DNA of 64,000 bases from Azohydromonas aeria (GTDB lineage: Bacteria > Pseudomonadota > Gammaproteobacteria > Burkholderiales > Burkholderiaceae_C): assembly GCF_009760915.1 (NCBI RefSeq), contig NZ_VIDQ01000021.1, positions 34,693 to 98,692 on the forward strand, in the 5' to 3' direction. The notes beneath the pieces are model-generated. The model did no database searches, was not told where the DNA came from, and saw only the letters and a program-made list of their open reading frames with translations. Below, in pieces: positions 8,931 through 17,608 of the stretch (positions are counted from its first letter, which is position 1; the number at the start of each line of letters is the position of its first letter). Position numbers and translations under genes: made by a program.

Positions 8931-9723
8931 TGCTGCGCGCGAGCGGGTTGACTGCGGCGCTGCTCGTGTACGCGCTGTTGGGCACGTCAAAGCTGACGCG
9001 CGCGTCGTCGCGGCAGTCGCCACGCTGATGGCGATCTGGTAGATGACCGAGGCAGTCCCGCTGTCGGTCATCTCGCTGCTGCCGATCATCCTGTTTCTGC
9101 TGCTGACCGCGTGCACGGTGGCCGAGAGCACCGCCCCCTTCGCGAACGCGATCATGGCTACGCCTGTTTAACGCACGGTCGTGGCATTGACCGCGGGGCT
9201 GCTGTTCCTGCTGCCGGGCGGCAAGCCGGGCAGCGCGGTTTTGGACTGGAAGGACGCCGAGGAAGGCCTACCCTGGGGCGTGCTGCTGCTGTTCGGCGGC
9301 GGCCTGTCGCTGGCGGCTTCGGTGGTGTCCAGCGGCCTCGACAAGTGGTTCGGCCAGCAGGTGATGGGCCTCGGAGTGCTGCCGATCGTGGCGCTCATCG
9401 CCGTCGTCACGCTGATCGTGCTCTTCCTCACCGAGATCACGAGCAACACGGCGACCGCGGCTACCTTCATCCCGATCCTGGGCGGCGTGGCGCTCGGCAT
9501 CGGCACGGACCCAATGACGCTGCTGATCCCGGCGGCGCTGGCGGCGACCTGCGCGTTCATGCTGCCCGTGGGCACGCCGCCGAACGCGATCGTCTTCGGC
9601 ACGGGGGCGGTGAGCATGCCGAGATGGCGCGCGGCGGTTTCCTTCTCAACGTGTTGGGCGTCGTGCTGATCCGATGTTCACCGCGCTGATCGGGCCGTGA
9701 GCACTGGGGCTGGTCATCGGTTG
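8931..9723 (+). pseudogene. SLC13/DASS anion transporter, heavily decayed
   Basis: Pieces of a divalent-anion:sodium symporter lie in several frames. The run ATLMAIW-stop-MTEAVPLSVISLLPII shows a TGG to TAG change at 9040-9042 in the conserved MAIWWMTEAVPL motif. The frame then stops at 9169-9171 and the middle of the protein is missing. It resumes with PWGVLLLFGGGLSLAASVV, ITSNTATAATFIPIL (SNT motif) and MLPVGTPPNAIVFGTG, shifts frame near 9640 (FLLNVLGVVLI), and meets a second nonsense codon (TGA at 9698-9700) in LIGPWALGL. It is no longer functional. Confidence 0.85.
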
Positions 9724-9746
9724 ATTGCGACGCGTCTGACGAAGCC

Positions 9747-9769
9747 GGACCGCGGCCGCGCCGCGGTCC
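9747..9769 (-). terminator. Perfect 10-bp GC hairpin after the binding-protein gene
   Basis: GGACCGCGGC, loop CGC, GCCGCGGTCC, eighteen bases beyond the stop of the minus-strand binding-protein gene. It is the likely 3' end of the five-gene operon, though there is no clear T-tract. Confidence 0.5.
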
Positions 9770-9787
9770 GTTGACAAACACCTTGCG

Positions 9788-11407
9788 TCACGCCTCCAGC
9801 CAGACGTGTTCGGCGAAGCTGGAGGCCATCATCCCGCCGAGCGGGATCGGCGACAGGCCCTTGAGCTTGCTGGCGTGCCCGTCGATGCTCGAGATGAACA
9901 TCGGGACCCCGATGCCGCCGTCGTTGTGGATCATCACCTGCATGTCGGCGTACATCTGGGCCCGCCTGGCCGGGTCGGTTTCGCCGCGCGCAGCCACCAG
10001 CAGCTGATCGAACTTCTCGTTCTTCCAGCCCGCCTCGTTCCAGGGCGCATCGGACTTGAAGAACAGCGTGAACGCCAGGTCGGCGCTGGGGCGCGCATTG
10101 ACGTTGCCGAAGCCCACAGGGTGCTTCATCCAGTGCGTGGACCAGTACCCGTCGGCAGGCATGCGCTTGACATCCAGGTTCAGCCCGATCTGCCGGGCCG
10201 CCTGCTGCAGCACCAGCGCCATCTCCACCGAACTGGTCGCAGCGGGCGACGCCACCACCGGGATGGGCGTGCTGCCCAGGTTGGCCCTTTGAAGGTGCCA
10301 CTTGGCCTTCTCGGGGTCGTAAGGACGCTGCGCCAAGCCCTTGAAGTGGAAGCGGCTGGTCGCGGGGATGGGCTGGTCGTTGGCGACCACCCCATAGCCG
10401 AGCTGAATGGACTTGAGCATTTGCTCGCGGTCGAACAGGTGCTTCAGGGCCAGTACGAAATCCGGGTTGCTGCCCGGGCTGCGGTCGAGCCGCACGATGA
10501 GGTCGGTGTACGAGACCGACTTGGTCTCGAAGATCGCGTGCTTGCCGGTGGCCTTGACGCGTTCGACCGAGCGCGGATCGACCGCGCCGATCAGGTCCAC
10601 CTGGCCCGACAGCAGCGCGTTGACGCGCGCCGACTCGTCGGTGATGCCCACGAACTCGATCTCGTCCAGATACGGGCGGTTCGGCTTCCAGTAGTTCTCG
10701 TTGCGCACGGCGACGGAGCGCATGCCGGGCTTGAACTCTTTCACCTTGTAGGGACCTGTGCCGATGCCGGCCGTGAAGTCGGTCGTGCCTTCCTTGACGA
10801 TATGGAAGTGGTAGGTTCCCAGGATCACGGGCAGGTCGGCATTGGGCGAGGTCAGGCGGAAGGTCACCTCGTTGGGGCCGGTGGCGGTCACCGCCTCGAT
10901 CTGGTCGGCCAGCACCTTGGCCCTCGATGTGGTCGCCGCATCCTTGTGCCGCATCATCGAGAACACCACGTCGGCTGGCGTCAGCGGCTTGCCGTCGTGG
11001 AAGGTGACGCCCTTGCGCAGCTTGAACACCCAGGTCTGGGCGTCCCTGGTGGTGAACTCCTCGGCCAGCGACGGCTGCGGTGTCAGGGCGCCGTCCAGCG
11101 ACGTCAGCCCGTTGTAGAACATGTAGCCGCGGCAGTAGTCGGTGTGGTTGGATTGTTTGGCAGGATCGAGCGTGTCGTTCACGCCCGAAGCGGTACCTGC
11201 GACCCTGATGCGGCCGCCCTTGCGCGGCGTCTGGGCATGCGCCGTGGTGGCCAGCGTCGCGACGGAGCCTGCCAGCGTGGCCTGCGTGCCGCCAGCCATC
11301 AGCATCGCCAGCACGTCGCGGCGGCGGGCGCCGCGCTTCAGCTCACCCATCAGGCGCATGCTTTCCTCGGCCCCGATGAGGCCGTGCAGAGCCTTGTGTT
11401 CGCTCAT
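9788..11407 (-). CDS. ABC transporter substrate-binding protein, family 5 (DppA/OppA type)
   Basis: A 539-residue periplasmic binding protein for peptides or peptide-like solutes. The N-terminus (KRGARRRDVLAMLMAGG, then ATTAHAQT) looks like a twin-arginine signal with an AxA-type cleavage site. Family features are TWVFKLRKGVTFHDGKPLTP, DVVFSMMRH, GTGPYKVKEFKPG and VALKHLFDREQ-type segments. Start 11407 has GAGGAG upstream. It is the last gene of a D-amino-acid-type operon; no permease or ATPase is beside it, so it must use components encoded elsewhere, or the operon is incomplete. Confidence 0.88.
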   Translation of the reverse strand: MSEHKALHGLIGAEESMRLMGELKRGARRRDVLAMLMAGGTQATLAGSVATLATTAHAQTPRKGGRIRVAGTASGVNDTLDPAKQSNHTDYCRGYMFYNGLTSLDGALTPQPSLAEEFTTRDAQTWVFKLRKGVTFHDGKPLTPADVVFSMMRHKDAATTSRAKVLADQIEAVTATGPNEVTFRLTSPNADLPVILGTYHFHIVKEGTTDFTAGIGTGPYKVKEFKPGMRSVAVRNENYWKPNRPYLDEIEFVGITDESARVNALLSGQVDLIGAVDPRSVERVKATGKHAIFETKSVSYTDLIVRLDRSPGSNPDFVLALKHLFDREQMLKSIQLGYGVVANDQPIPATSRFHFKGLAQRPYDPEKAKWHLQRANLGSTPIPVVASPAATSSVEMALVLQQAARQIGLNLDVKRMPADGYWSTHWMKHPVGFGNVNARPSADLAFTLFFKSDAPWNEAGWKNEKFDQLLVAARGETDPARRAQMYADMQVMIHNDGGIGVPMFISSIDGHASKLKGLSPIPLGGMMASSFAEHVWLEA

Positions 11408-11444
11408 GGTTGTCTCCTCGATGAATGCGGTGGCGGGATCGACT

Positions 11445-12722
11445 TCAGGCCAGCTTGTCCTTGAGCCGGTAATAGGCGCCGACCAGCGGCAGGAACCAGG
11501 GACGTCCGAAGTGGCCCGGGATGGCGGGCCAGTCGAAGTCCTTCCACGGATTGAGCTCGGCGCGTCCGTCCATGACCTCGGCCATGATCGTCCCCATCAG
11601 CGTGGACATCTGGGTGCCGTGGCCGCTGTAGCCCATGGAGTAGTAGATGCCGTTGCGCTCGCCGGCGCGTGGCAGACGGTCGCGCGTCATGTCCACCATG
11701 CCGCCCCAGCAATAGTCGATGCGTGCGGCGCGAAGCTCGGGGAAGATGTCGTGCAGCGCCGCCTTCAGGATCGCGCCGCTCTTCTCATCCGAGGCCGGGT
11801 TGGATACGGCGAAACGGGCGCGTCCACCGAAAAGCAGCCGGTTGTCGGGCGTCGTTCGGAAGTAGTTGACCAAGTTCTTGGTATCGACCGCCATACGGCG
11901 CCGCGGCATCAGCCGATCGAGCATCTCCATCGGCAAGGGCTCGGTGACGATCAGGAACGCGCCGACCGGCACGATCCGGCGCCGAATCCAGCCCAGCGGC
12001 CCCGTCTGCGAGGTCCCGCTTGCCAGCAGGACCTGCGAGGCCCGAACCCGGCCCTTCGGCGTGTCGATCAGATGGCCTCCGCCGGGGGCAGGCCGCAGGC
12101 CCGTCATCGGCGCATGCTCGTGGATCTCCACACCACGCCGCACCGCAGCTTCCGCCAGGCCGCGGACGAAGCGCCCGACATGCATGCCGGCGCCCTTGCG
12201 ATAGATCAGCCCACCGTAATAGCGGTCCGACCCCACCTCGCTGGCCAGATCGGCACGGCTCACCATCGCCGTGTCCGGATCGACGTTGGCGGCGAGCAGC
12301 TCCTGGCTGCGTGCCAGCTTGTCGTAATGCTCGGGCTTGGCCGCGAGCTTGATCTTGCCGACGCGTGCAAAGCTGCAGTCGATCTTCTCTTCCGCCACCA
12401 GGCGCTCGACCATGTCGACCCCGGCGTCGAAGGCCCGATACAGCCGGTTGGCGACTTCCTTGCCGAGCTTGGCCGACAGGGAGCCGTAGTCCTGGGCGAA
12501 GCCGTTGTTGCACATGCCGCCGTTGCGGCCGGACGCCGCGTTGCCGATGGTCTGTGCCTCCAGGAGCACGACGCGCGCGCCCTTCTTTGCGAGCGCCAGC
12601 GCGGCCGACGCGCCCGTCAGCCCGCCGCCGATCACCGCGACATCGCAAGTGCCCTGCACCGGTCCTGCTGTGGCGCTCTTGAAGGGCTCCGATGTGTCCA
12701 GCCAGTAGGATTTCAGCTTCAT
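11445..12722 (-). CDS. FAD-dependent oxidoreductase (DAO/DadA-like)
   Basis: A 425-residue flavoprotein of the D-amino-acid oxidase (DAO) superfamily, which deaminates amino acids or oxidises N-methyl groups to imine products. The Rossmann dinucleotide motif is CDVAVIGGGLTGASAALAL (about 27-45), followed by SGRNGGMCNNG. The C-terminal flavin segment reads YYSMGYSGHGTQMSTLMG, as in gamma-glutamylputrescine oxidase (PuuB-like) proteins. ATG 12722 gives this standard N-terminus. It lies 43 bases after the GNAT gene in an operon that also encodes RidA, which removes reactive imines; that partnership supports an imine-producing reaction. Confidence 0.85.
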   Translation of the reverse strand: MKLKSYWLDTSEPFKSATAGPVQGTCDVAVIGGGLTGASAALALAKKGARVVLLEAQTIGNAASGRNGGMCNNGFAQDYGSLSAKLGKEVANRLYRAFDAGVDMVERLVAEEKIDCSFARVGKIKLAAKPEHYDKLARSQELLAANVDPDTAMVSRADLASEVGSDRYYGGLIYRKGAGMHVGRFVRGLAEAAVRRGVEIHEHAPMTGLRPAPGGGHLIDTPKGRVRASQVLLASGTSQTGPLGWIRRRIVPVGAFLIVTEPLPMEMLDRLMPRRRMAVDTKNLVNYFRTTPDNRLLFGGRARFAVSNPASDEKSGAILKAALHDIFPELRAARIDYCWGGMVDMTRDRLPRAGERNGIYYSMGYSGHGTQMSTLMGTIMAEVMDGRAELNPWKDFDWPAIPGHFGRPWFLPLVGAYYRLKDKLA

Positions 12723-12765
12723 ATCCGCGTTCCTCGCATCTCCGAGCGCAGCATCTCGGTGTCTC

Positions 12766-13638
12766 CTAGTTGAACGACTGGTTGGCGAGCGCGAACATGC
12801 GCGCCGGCCCCGTCGACGGGACTTGCGTCCCGAGGACCATGGTGGTGGCGTCACCGACCTGCTGCAGGCCGATGTCTTCGAGCCAGTCCCCGAGCTGCGA
12901 GATGGCAGAGGTATCGACGCGCACGAAAACACGCCCGAGGCGCGCAAGCGCCGCTTCAATCAATGCGCGCGCATCGGTCGGGCTCTCGGCGACGACGGGA
13001 CCGATGACATGCCCGCGGCCAAATGGGCGTGAAATGGCGTAGCCGCGCGGCTCGCCGCCACGCACAAGCACATAGCCGTCACCGGCCTGGACGAGCCGCT
13101 CCAGCATCCGGCCTCTCGCCCAGCCCGTGGCGTCCTGATCCAGACGCCTGACGGTGGCCCTATCCGATGAAGCCATCGCCCTGACGAGGCCCGGGGGCGG
13201 CGCCTCATGGCGCTGCGTGGGAACGCCCTGGTGCTGGCGGATGTCGCCGATGCGGACGAAGCCGCGCCGCTCATAAAGCACCAGGCCGTCGGCTGTCGAG
13301 TTCAGCGTGATGGTGCGCGGATGCGCCGCTGCCAGCAGCGCATCCATCAGCCGCGCACCGAGGCCGCGGCCTTGGGCAGCCTTGGCGACGATGATCATCC
13401 CGGCGGAAGCCTGCGTCTCGCCGTAGGCCCACCAGAGCGCGGTCCCGACCACCACACCGGCGCTCTCCAGCACGAAGCCCTGACCCAGCTCGAGCGCCAC
13501 CGCCCAGTCTTCGAGCCTATAGGGCCAGGACATCTCCTGCGAGAGCGCGAGGGCGCCTTCCAGGTGCCTCCTGCCAAACGGGACCAGAACCACGTCGTGC
13601 TGGTCCCGACGTTGGGCCTGGGTCGCTGCGGTGGTCAT
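12766..13638 (-). CDS. GNAT family N-acetyltransferase, two-domain
   Basis: A 290-residue protein. The first GNAT domain carries the acetyl-CoA loop in AKAAQGRGLGARLMDALLA and the downstream LNSTADGLVLYERRGFV. The second half (about 155-290: GYVLVRGGEPRGYAISRPFG and GPVVAESPTDARALIEAAL) matches the C-terminal GNAT-like domain of two-domain acetyltransferases. The start codon overlaps the RidA stop by four bases, so translation is coupled. In this operon it probably acetylates the amine substrate or a toxic amino acid; the acceptor is unknown. Confidence 0.82.
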   Translation of the reverse strand: MTTAATQAQRRDQHDVVLVPFGRRHLEGALALSQEMSWPYRLEDWAVALELGQGFVLESAGVVVGTALWWAYGETQASAGMIIVAKAAQGRGLGARLMDALLAAAHPRTITLNSTADGLVLYERRGFVRIGDIRQHQGVPTQRHEAPPPGLVRAMASSDRATVRRLDQDATGWARGRMLERLVQAGDGYVLVRGGEPRGYAISRPFGRGHVIGPVVAESPTDARALIEAALARLGRVFVRVDTSAISQLGDWLEDIGLQQVGDATTMVLGTQVPSTGPARMFALANQSFN

Positions 13639-14072
13639 TGAAGCGATCCCGCGGGGTCGGTTTCCGTGCCGCTGCCAGGCTCGTGCACGGCGATCGCATC
13701 GATCTCAACCAGGTATCCGTAGTGCAATTCCGACACGGGAACCACGCTGCGTGCGGGGCGCGCCTCCGGCAACATGGACGCATAGACCGCGTTGAAGCGG
13801 GCCCAATGGTCGATGCCCACGATGTAGGCCGTCACCTTGACGAGGTGTTGCGGCGTGCTGCCTGCGGCGCGCAGGACCTCCAGCATGTTCTGGATCGCCT
13901 GCCTGGCCTGTGCCTCGAAACCATCGTCGGCCAACGGTTGCCTATCCGGGCGGATCGGCAACTGGCCGGAGACGAAGACGTGTCCGCGCGAGACGATGCC
14001 TTGGGAGTAGTGCCCTGCCGGCGCGGGTGCGCGCTGCGTCAGGATGCCGGTCACGATGGGGCCATCGCTCAT
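13635..14072 (-). CDS. ridA-like: RidA family enamine/imine deaminase
   Basis: A 145-residue YjgF/YER057c/UK114 protein, which hydrolyses 2-aminoacrylate-type enamines and imines made by PLP or flavin enzymes. It has the family pattern GHYSQGIVSRGHVFVSGQLP, AIQNMLEVLRAAGSTPQHLV and the conserved active-site Arg (about Arg108) in ARPARSVVPVSEL. The ATG at 14072 overlaps the preceding gene stop by four bases, and its own stop overlaps the GNAT start. This position between a PLP lyase and a flavin oxidase is what is expected of a protective deaminase. Confidence 0.9.
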   Translation of the reverse strand: MSDGPIVTGILTQRAPAPAGHYSQGIVSRGHVFVSGQLPIRPDRQPLADDGFEAQARQAIQNMLEVLRAAGSTPQHLVKVTAYIVGIDHWARFNAVYASMLPEARPARSVVPVSELHYGYLVEIDAIAVHEPGSGTETDPAGSLQ

Positions 14073-15253
14073 TGCCAGCCCCCGAAACGCGACCACTCGG
14101 CTTCGACCTTGTCTGAGCTGCCCCGGACGACGTGATAGGACCGGTGCTGGGCGGTCGTGGCGCAAGCGTGATTCGGCAGGATCCGCACGCGGTCGCCAAT
14201 GGCGAGATCTGGAAGCACGCCGTCCGAGCCCGGCCGCACCGTGATGATTCCGTGCTCCTGGTTGGCATCGGCAACGATCAGGTCGGCATAGGGCGTGCCG
14301 GCGGCGTCGCACACCAGCCCATAGCCTTGATCGACCGGCTGCTTGCGGGTGCCTCGGTCCTGAGACAGGGCCATCCAGCCGGCGTCGACCAGGATCCATC
14401 CCTTGTCGCGCTGGTGTCCGACCACCGTCGCGAGCACCGAGACCGCGATGTCCTCGAACTGGCAGACACCGATGCCGGCCATCACAAGATCGAAGAACAC
14501 GAACACGCCCGCCCGTACTTCGGTCACGCCGGTGAGGTCTGTCGCGTTGTGAGCCGTGGGCGTAGAGCCGACGCTGACCACCGGGCAGGCCAGCCCCGCC
14601 TCCCGCAGGGTCGTGGCGGCCTCGACAACGCTGCGGCGTTCGGCCTCTGCGCATTGCCGCAACGCCTCGCTCCCACGTGCGGTGTAGCTCCCGCCGGCAT
14701 GGGTCAGCACGCCGCGCAGTTCCGCACCGGCCTCGAGGGCGCGGCCGATCTCGACGAGACGCTGCGCGTTCGTGGGCAACACGCCGGAGCGGTGGCCATC
14801 GCAGTCGATTTCGATGAGGGCCGGAATGCGCGTTCCCGCCTGGCGCGAAGCCTGTGCGACAGCTTGCGCCTGCTCCACGGTGTCCAGCACCACGGCAAGG
14901 TCGGCGCCCTGGGCGCGCAACTCGAGCACATGCGGCAGCTTCGACGGCGCAATGCCGACGGCGTAGATGATGTCCCGCACGCCGGCGGCCGCGAACTGCG
15001 CTGCTTCCCTGAGCGTCGAAACAGTGGCGGGACCCGCCGGCGATGTCATGACGCGCCGTGCAACGTCCACGGATTTGGCCGTCTTGAGATGGGGACGCAA
15101 CGATACGCCCAGACGGTCGAGCCTGGCTCGCAGGCGTGCGATGTTCCGCTCCATCCGCTCGACATCGAGGAGAAGGCAAGGTGTCGCCAGTTCTCCCACC
15201 GTCGTTGCGATCTCGTCGGCTTTCGCCCTCTCCACAGAAATTGCCTGGCCCAA
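14069..15253 (-). CDS. D-threonine aldolase / D-serine dehydratase-like PLP enzyme
   Basis: A 394-residue fold-type III (alanine racemase-like) PLP enzyme. The PLP lysine is probably Lys57 in LRPHLKTAKS; the barrel continues with IEIDCDGHRSGV, LTHAGGSY and SVGSTPTAH. The C-terminal PNHACATTAQH holds the His-x-Cys metal site typical of DSD1 D-serine dehydratases and D-threonine aldolases. The start is TTG at 15253, justified by GGAGG seven bases upstream. It is the first gene of the operon and most likely cleaves or deaminates a 3-hydroxy-D-amino acid. Aldolase and dehydratase cannot be told apart here. Confidence 0.85.
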   Translation of the reverse strand: MGQAISVERAKADEIATTVGELATPCLLLDVERMERNIARLRARLDRLGVSLRPHLKTAKSVDVARRVMTSPAGPATVSTLREAAQFAAAGVRDIIYAVGIAPSKLPHVLELRAQGADLAVVLDTVEQAQAVAQASRQAGTRIPALIEIDCDGHRSGVLPTNAQRLVEIGRALEAGAELRGVLTHAGGSYTARGSEALRQCAEAERRSVVEAATTLREAGLACPVVSVGSTPTAHNATDLTGVTEVRAGVFVFFDLVMAGIGVCQFEDIAVSVLATVVGHQRDKGWILVDAGWMALSQDRGTRKQPVDQGYGLVCDAAGTPYADLIVADANQEHGIITVRPGSDGVLPDLAIGDRVRILPNHACATTAQHRSYHVVRGSSDKVEAEWSRFGGWQ

Positions 15254-15398
15254 AGTCTTGCCTCCAGTAGTGCCTTTCCAGACGACTCATCCCGGGATGC
15301 GGCATCTGGTATTGGCGAATGACATGAGCCGGATGTTGCGCCGGAAGGAGGCAATCTACAATTTACTGAATCTGCATGGTTAATTAAGGCGGCGCTAA
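15254..15398. promoter_or_regulatory. Divergent promoter region of the D-amino-acid operon and LysR gene
   Basis: A 145-base gap between two divergent start codons, the usual place for LysR control. It contains an AT-rich patch with the perfect palindrome TTAATTAA (15380-15387) directly before the LysR start. I cannot fix individual -10 and -35 boxes. Confidence 0.45.
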
Positions 15399-16316
15399 AT
15401 GATCAGTTCGGAGGACCTTCGCTTCTTCAACGTGCTGGCCAAGTCCGCGTCGCTCGCCGAAGCCGCAAGGAAGCTGGACGTCACGCCGCCAGCCGTCACC
15501 CAGCGCTTGCGTGCACTGGAAGCGCGGCTCGGCATTCAGTTGATCGACCGTTCCAGCCGCAAGATGACCCTGACTGACGAAGGCGCCCTCGTCGCATCGC
15601 ACGGGACGATCGTGGCAGAGGCGATGGAGGCGCTGTCCGAGGCCTTGGCGGATCGGAAGAATGCCGTCGGCGGGCACCTGCGGGTCGCCGCCCCCCACGG
15701 CTTTGGCCGGCTTCATGTAGCGCCGGTGGTGGACGCCTTTGCAAAAGCCCATCCCAGCGTGACGGTGACCCTGGATCTCTCCGACCATCCGGGCGCGCGG
15801 CTGGTCGAAAGCAGCGACGTCGTGATTCACATCGGCCCGCCAGGTCCGCTGAACCAGATCGTCACCACGCTGGCACCGAACCGACGCATCCTCTGCGCCA
15901 GCCCGGACTATCTTGCCAACGCCGCAGCCATTCAATCGCCTTCGGACCTGACGCGGCATCGATGTCTCGTGGTCAGGGAGAACGACGAGGACGTCACCCT
16001 GTGGCGTTTCCTGCGCCCTTCCCGCGAGCCGGATACCGTCCGAATCCATCCCACCATGTGCAGCAACGACGGGGCGGTGGTGCGCGAGTGGGCGCTCGCA
16101 GGGCACGGTGTCGCGATCCGCTCGGAGTGGAATGTCGCTGCCGACCTCGCAGCCGGTCGTCTCAAGCGCGTGCTCCCAAGCTGGGAAGTTCCTGCGGCCG
16201 ATGTGGTCGCCATGCTTGGCACGCGCTTCGGGCGAAGTGCCCGCACCACGGCCTTTCTGGCCATGTTGCGTCAATCCCTTGCGCCACCGCCTTGGAGGCA
16301 AAAGACAGTTCGATAA
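15399..16316 (+). CDS. LysR family transcriptional regulator
   Basis: A 305-residue LTTR. The helix-turn-helix lies at about 1-60 (LRFFNVLAKSASLAEAARKL, VTPPAVTQRLRALEARLGI), followed by the effector-binding domain (GHLRVAAPHGFGRLHVAPVV, MCSNDGAVVREWALAGHGVA). The gene is divergent from the D-amino-acid operon across 145 bases, so it is the likely activator of that operon, with a substrate or intermediate as inducer. Confidence 0.9.
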   Translation: MISSEDLRFFNVLAKSASLAEAARKLDVTPPAVTQRLRALEARLGIQLIDRSSRKMTLTDEGALVASHGTIVAEAMEALSEALADRKNAVGGHLRVAAPHGFGRLHVAPVVDAFAKAHPSVTVTLDLSDHPGARLVESSDVVIHIGPPGPLNQIVTTLAPNRRILCASPDYLANAAAIQSPSDLTRHRCLVVRENDEDVTLWRFLRPSREPDTVRIHPTMCSNDGAVVREWALAGHGVAIRSEWNVAADLAAGRLKRVLPSWEVPAADVVAMLGTRFGRSARTTAFLAMLRQSLAPPPWRQKTVR

Positions 16317-16575
16317 CGCCGGGGTGGGACCACGGTTCTTGCAGCTACTTCCCTCGGTGCGACGCACGTGATCGATCGGCAAGATCAAGAGCCGAAAATG
16401 GTCGACACAATCTAGATGTGTCAGCAACGTTTTTCTCGCATGGTGCATCAACCTTGCCGATGCATTGCAGGCATAAGGAACCGCAGCTCGCGCCTATTTG
16501 CAGGGACAAGGTCAGCCAGGGTCAGGAAAACGACATGTTTCGCTTGCCATGGCGCACGCTTTCAAACAGCAATGC

Positions 16576-17520
16576 TCATGGACCAGTGGGTCCTGCAGTC
16601 TGCCAGTTTCCATCCGCAGCTCCGGATGTGCGGAACCACTGCAGCAGGAACTCGACCGCCACTCGGAGGTTGTTCGAACGTTCCAGGCGTGTCGGGTACA
16701 CCGCCCATACATTGGCCACCTGGACCCACTCAGGAAGCACGGGTACCAGAACGCCTGCGGCTAACAGTGGCGCCACTTCCCACATCGATCGAAGCACGAT
16801 GCCTCGGCCATCCAGCGCCCAACGCAGTGCAACTTCGCCATGGTTGCTCGACAGCGGCCCTGACACCTTGACAACCTGTTCGCGCCCATCGCATTGAAGG
16901 CGCCATACGCCGAAGGGGTGATCCCGCTCCTTGATAGCCAGGCAGTCATGTCCACGCAGATCGTCCAGTGAGCGCGGTTCACCCTTGCGCGCCAAGTAGC
17001 TGGGCGCAGCACAGAGCACCCGGTGATTGGCCGCCAGGCGGCGCGCGATCATATGCGGTGCGATCTCGTCACCCACACGCACATCCAAGTCAAAGCCCTC
17101 GGCACCGATGTCGATGAGTCGATCGAAGAGTTCCAACCGCACTTGCAAACGCGGGTGGCGTTCGGCCAGTGCCCCCAGCGCCGGCGCTACTTGCTGCCGC
17201 CCGAAACCGAAGCTGCTGCATACACGCAAAGACCCGCGAACCTGTGCCGGCGTGCCACCAACCTCCTGTACGAGCTGGTCAATATCGTCAAGGATGCGCT
17301 GCGCCCAGCGGTGAACCCGTTCGCCTTCTTCCGTCAGTGCTACACGGCGCGTCGTGCGGTGAAGGAGCCGTGCTCCCAGTGTTTCTTCGAGCACCCGCAC
17401 CCGCTTGCTGACATAGGCGGGCGATGCTCCGAGTTCGTCGGACGCGGCAACGAAGCTGGACTTGCGCACAACCAGGCTGAACACGCGCAGGTCTTCCAAG
17501 TCAGGCGCACTATTGCTCAC
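16576..17520 (-). CDS. dmlR-like: LysR family regulator, DmlR-like
   Basis: A 314-residue LTTR with HTH region VVRKSSFVAASDELGASPAY and VSKRVRVLEETLGARLLHRT, and an effector domain containing RGSLRVCSSFGFGRQQVAPA and LSSNHGEVALRWALDGRGIV. It is divergent from a tartrate/D-malate dehydrogenase gene across 88 bases. The pairing matches the known dmlR-dmlA arrangement, in which the regulator activates D-malate use. Its 3' end faces the preceding LysR gene across a 259-base gap in which I see nothing. Confidence 0.87.
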   Translation of the reverse strand: MSNSAPDLEDLRVFSLVVRKSSFVAASDELGASPAYVSKRVRVLEETLGARLLHRTTRRVALTEEGERVHRWAQRILDDIDQLVQEVGGTPAQVRGSLRVCSSFGFGRQQVAPALGALAERHPRLQVRLELFDRLIDIGAEGFDLDVRVGDEIAPHMIARRLAANHRVLCAAPSYLARKGEPRSLDDLRGHDCLAIKERDHPFGVWRLQCDGREQVVKVSGPLSSNHGEVALRWALDGRGIVLRSMWEVAPLLAAGVLVPVLPEWVQVANVWAVYPTRLERSNNLRVAVEFLLQWFRTSGAADGNWQTAGPTGP

Positions 17521-17537
17521 GTTTTGTGCATGATCAG

Positions 17538-17571
17538 TTCACAGTACAAAGCATTGTAAATACGGCGTGAA
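17538..17571. promoter_or_regulatory. Palindromic operator between dmlR-like and dmlA-like genes
   Basis: TACAA-AGCA-TTGTA (17545-17558) is a perfect 5-bp arm palindrome, and the outer pair TTCAC (17538) and GTGAA (17567) surrounds it unevenly. It lies in the 88-base divergent gap. LysR sites are often interrupted palindromes in this position, so it is a likely DmlR-like binding site. Confidence 0.5.
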
Positions 17572-17608
17572 CTTTTACCATTCCTCGTGTCATTCGAGGA
17601 GATCGGAC

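Noticed and set aside
9806..11464. A 552-codon plus-strand frame
   Set aside because: Antisense to the binding-protein gene, which has a signal peptide and family motifs. The plus-strand translation has none.
13635..15305. A single 556-codon minus-strand frame spanning RidA and the upstream gene
   Set aside because: Only its last 145 codons are RidA. The rest is an out-of-frame reading of the PLP-enzyme gene, which is intact in another frame, so it is not a natural fusion.
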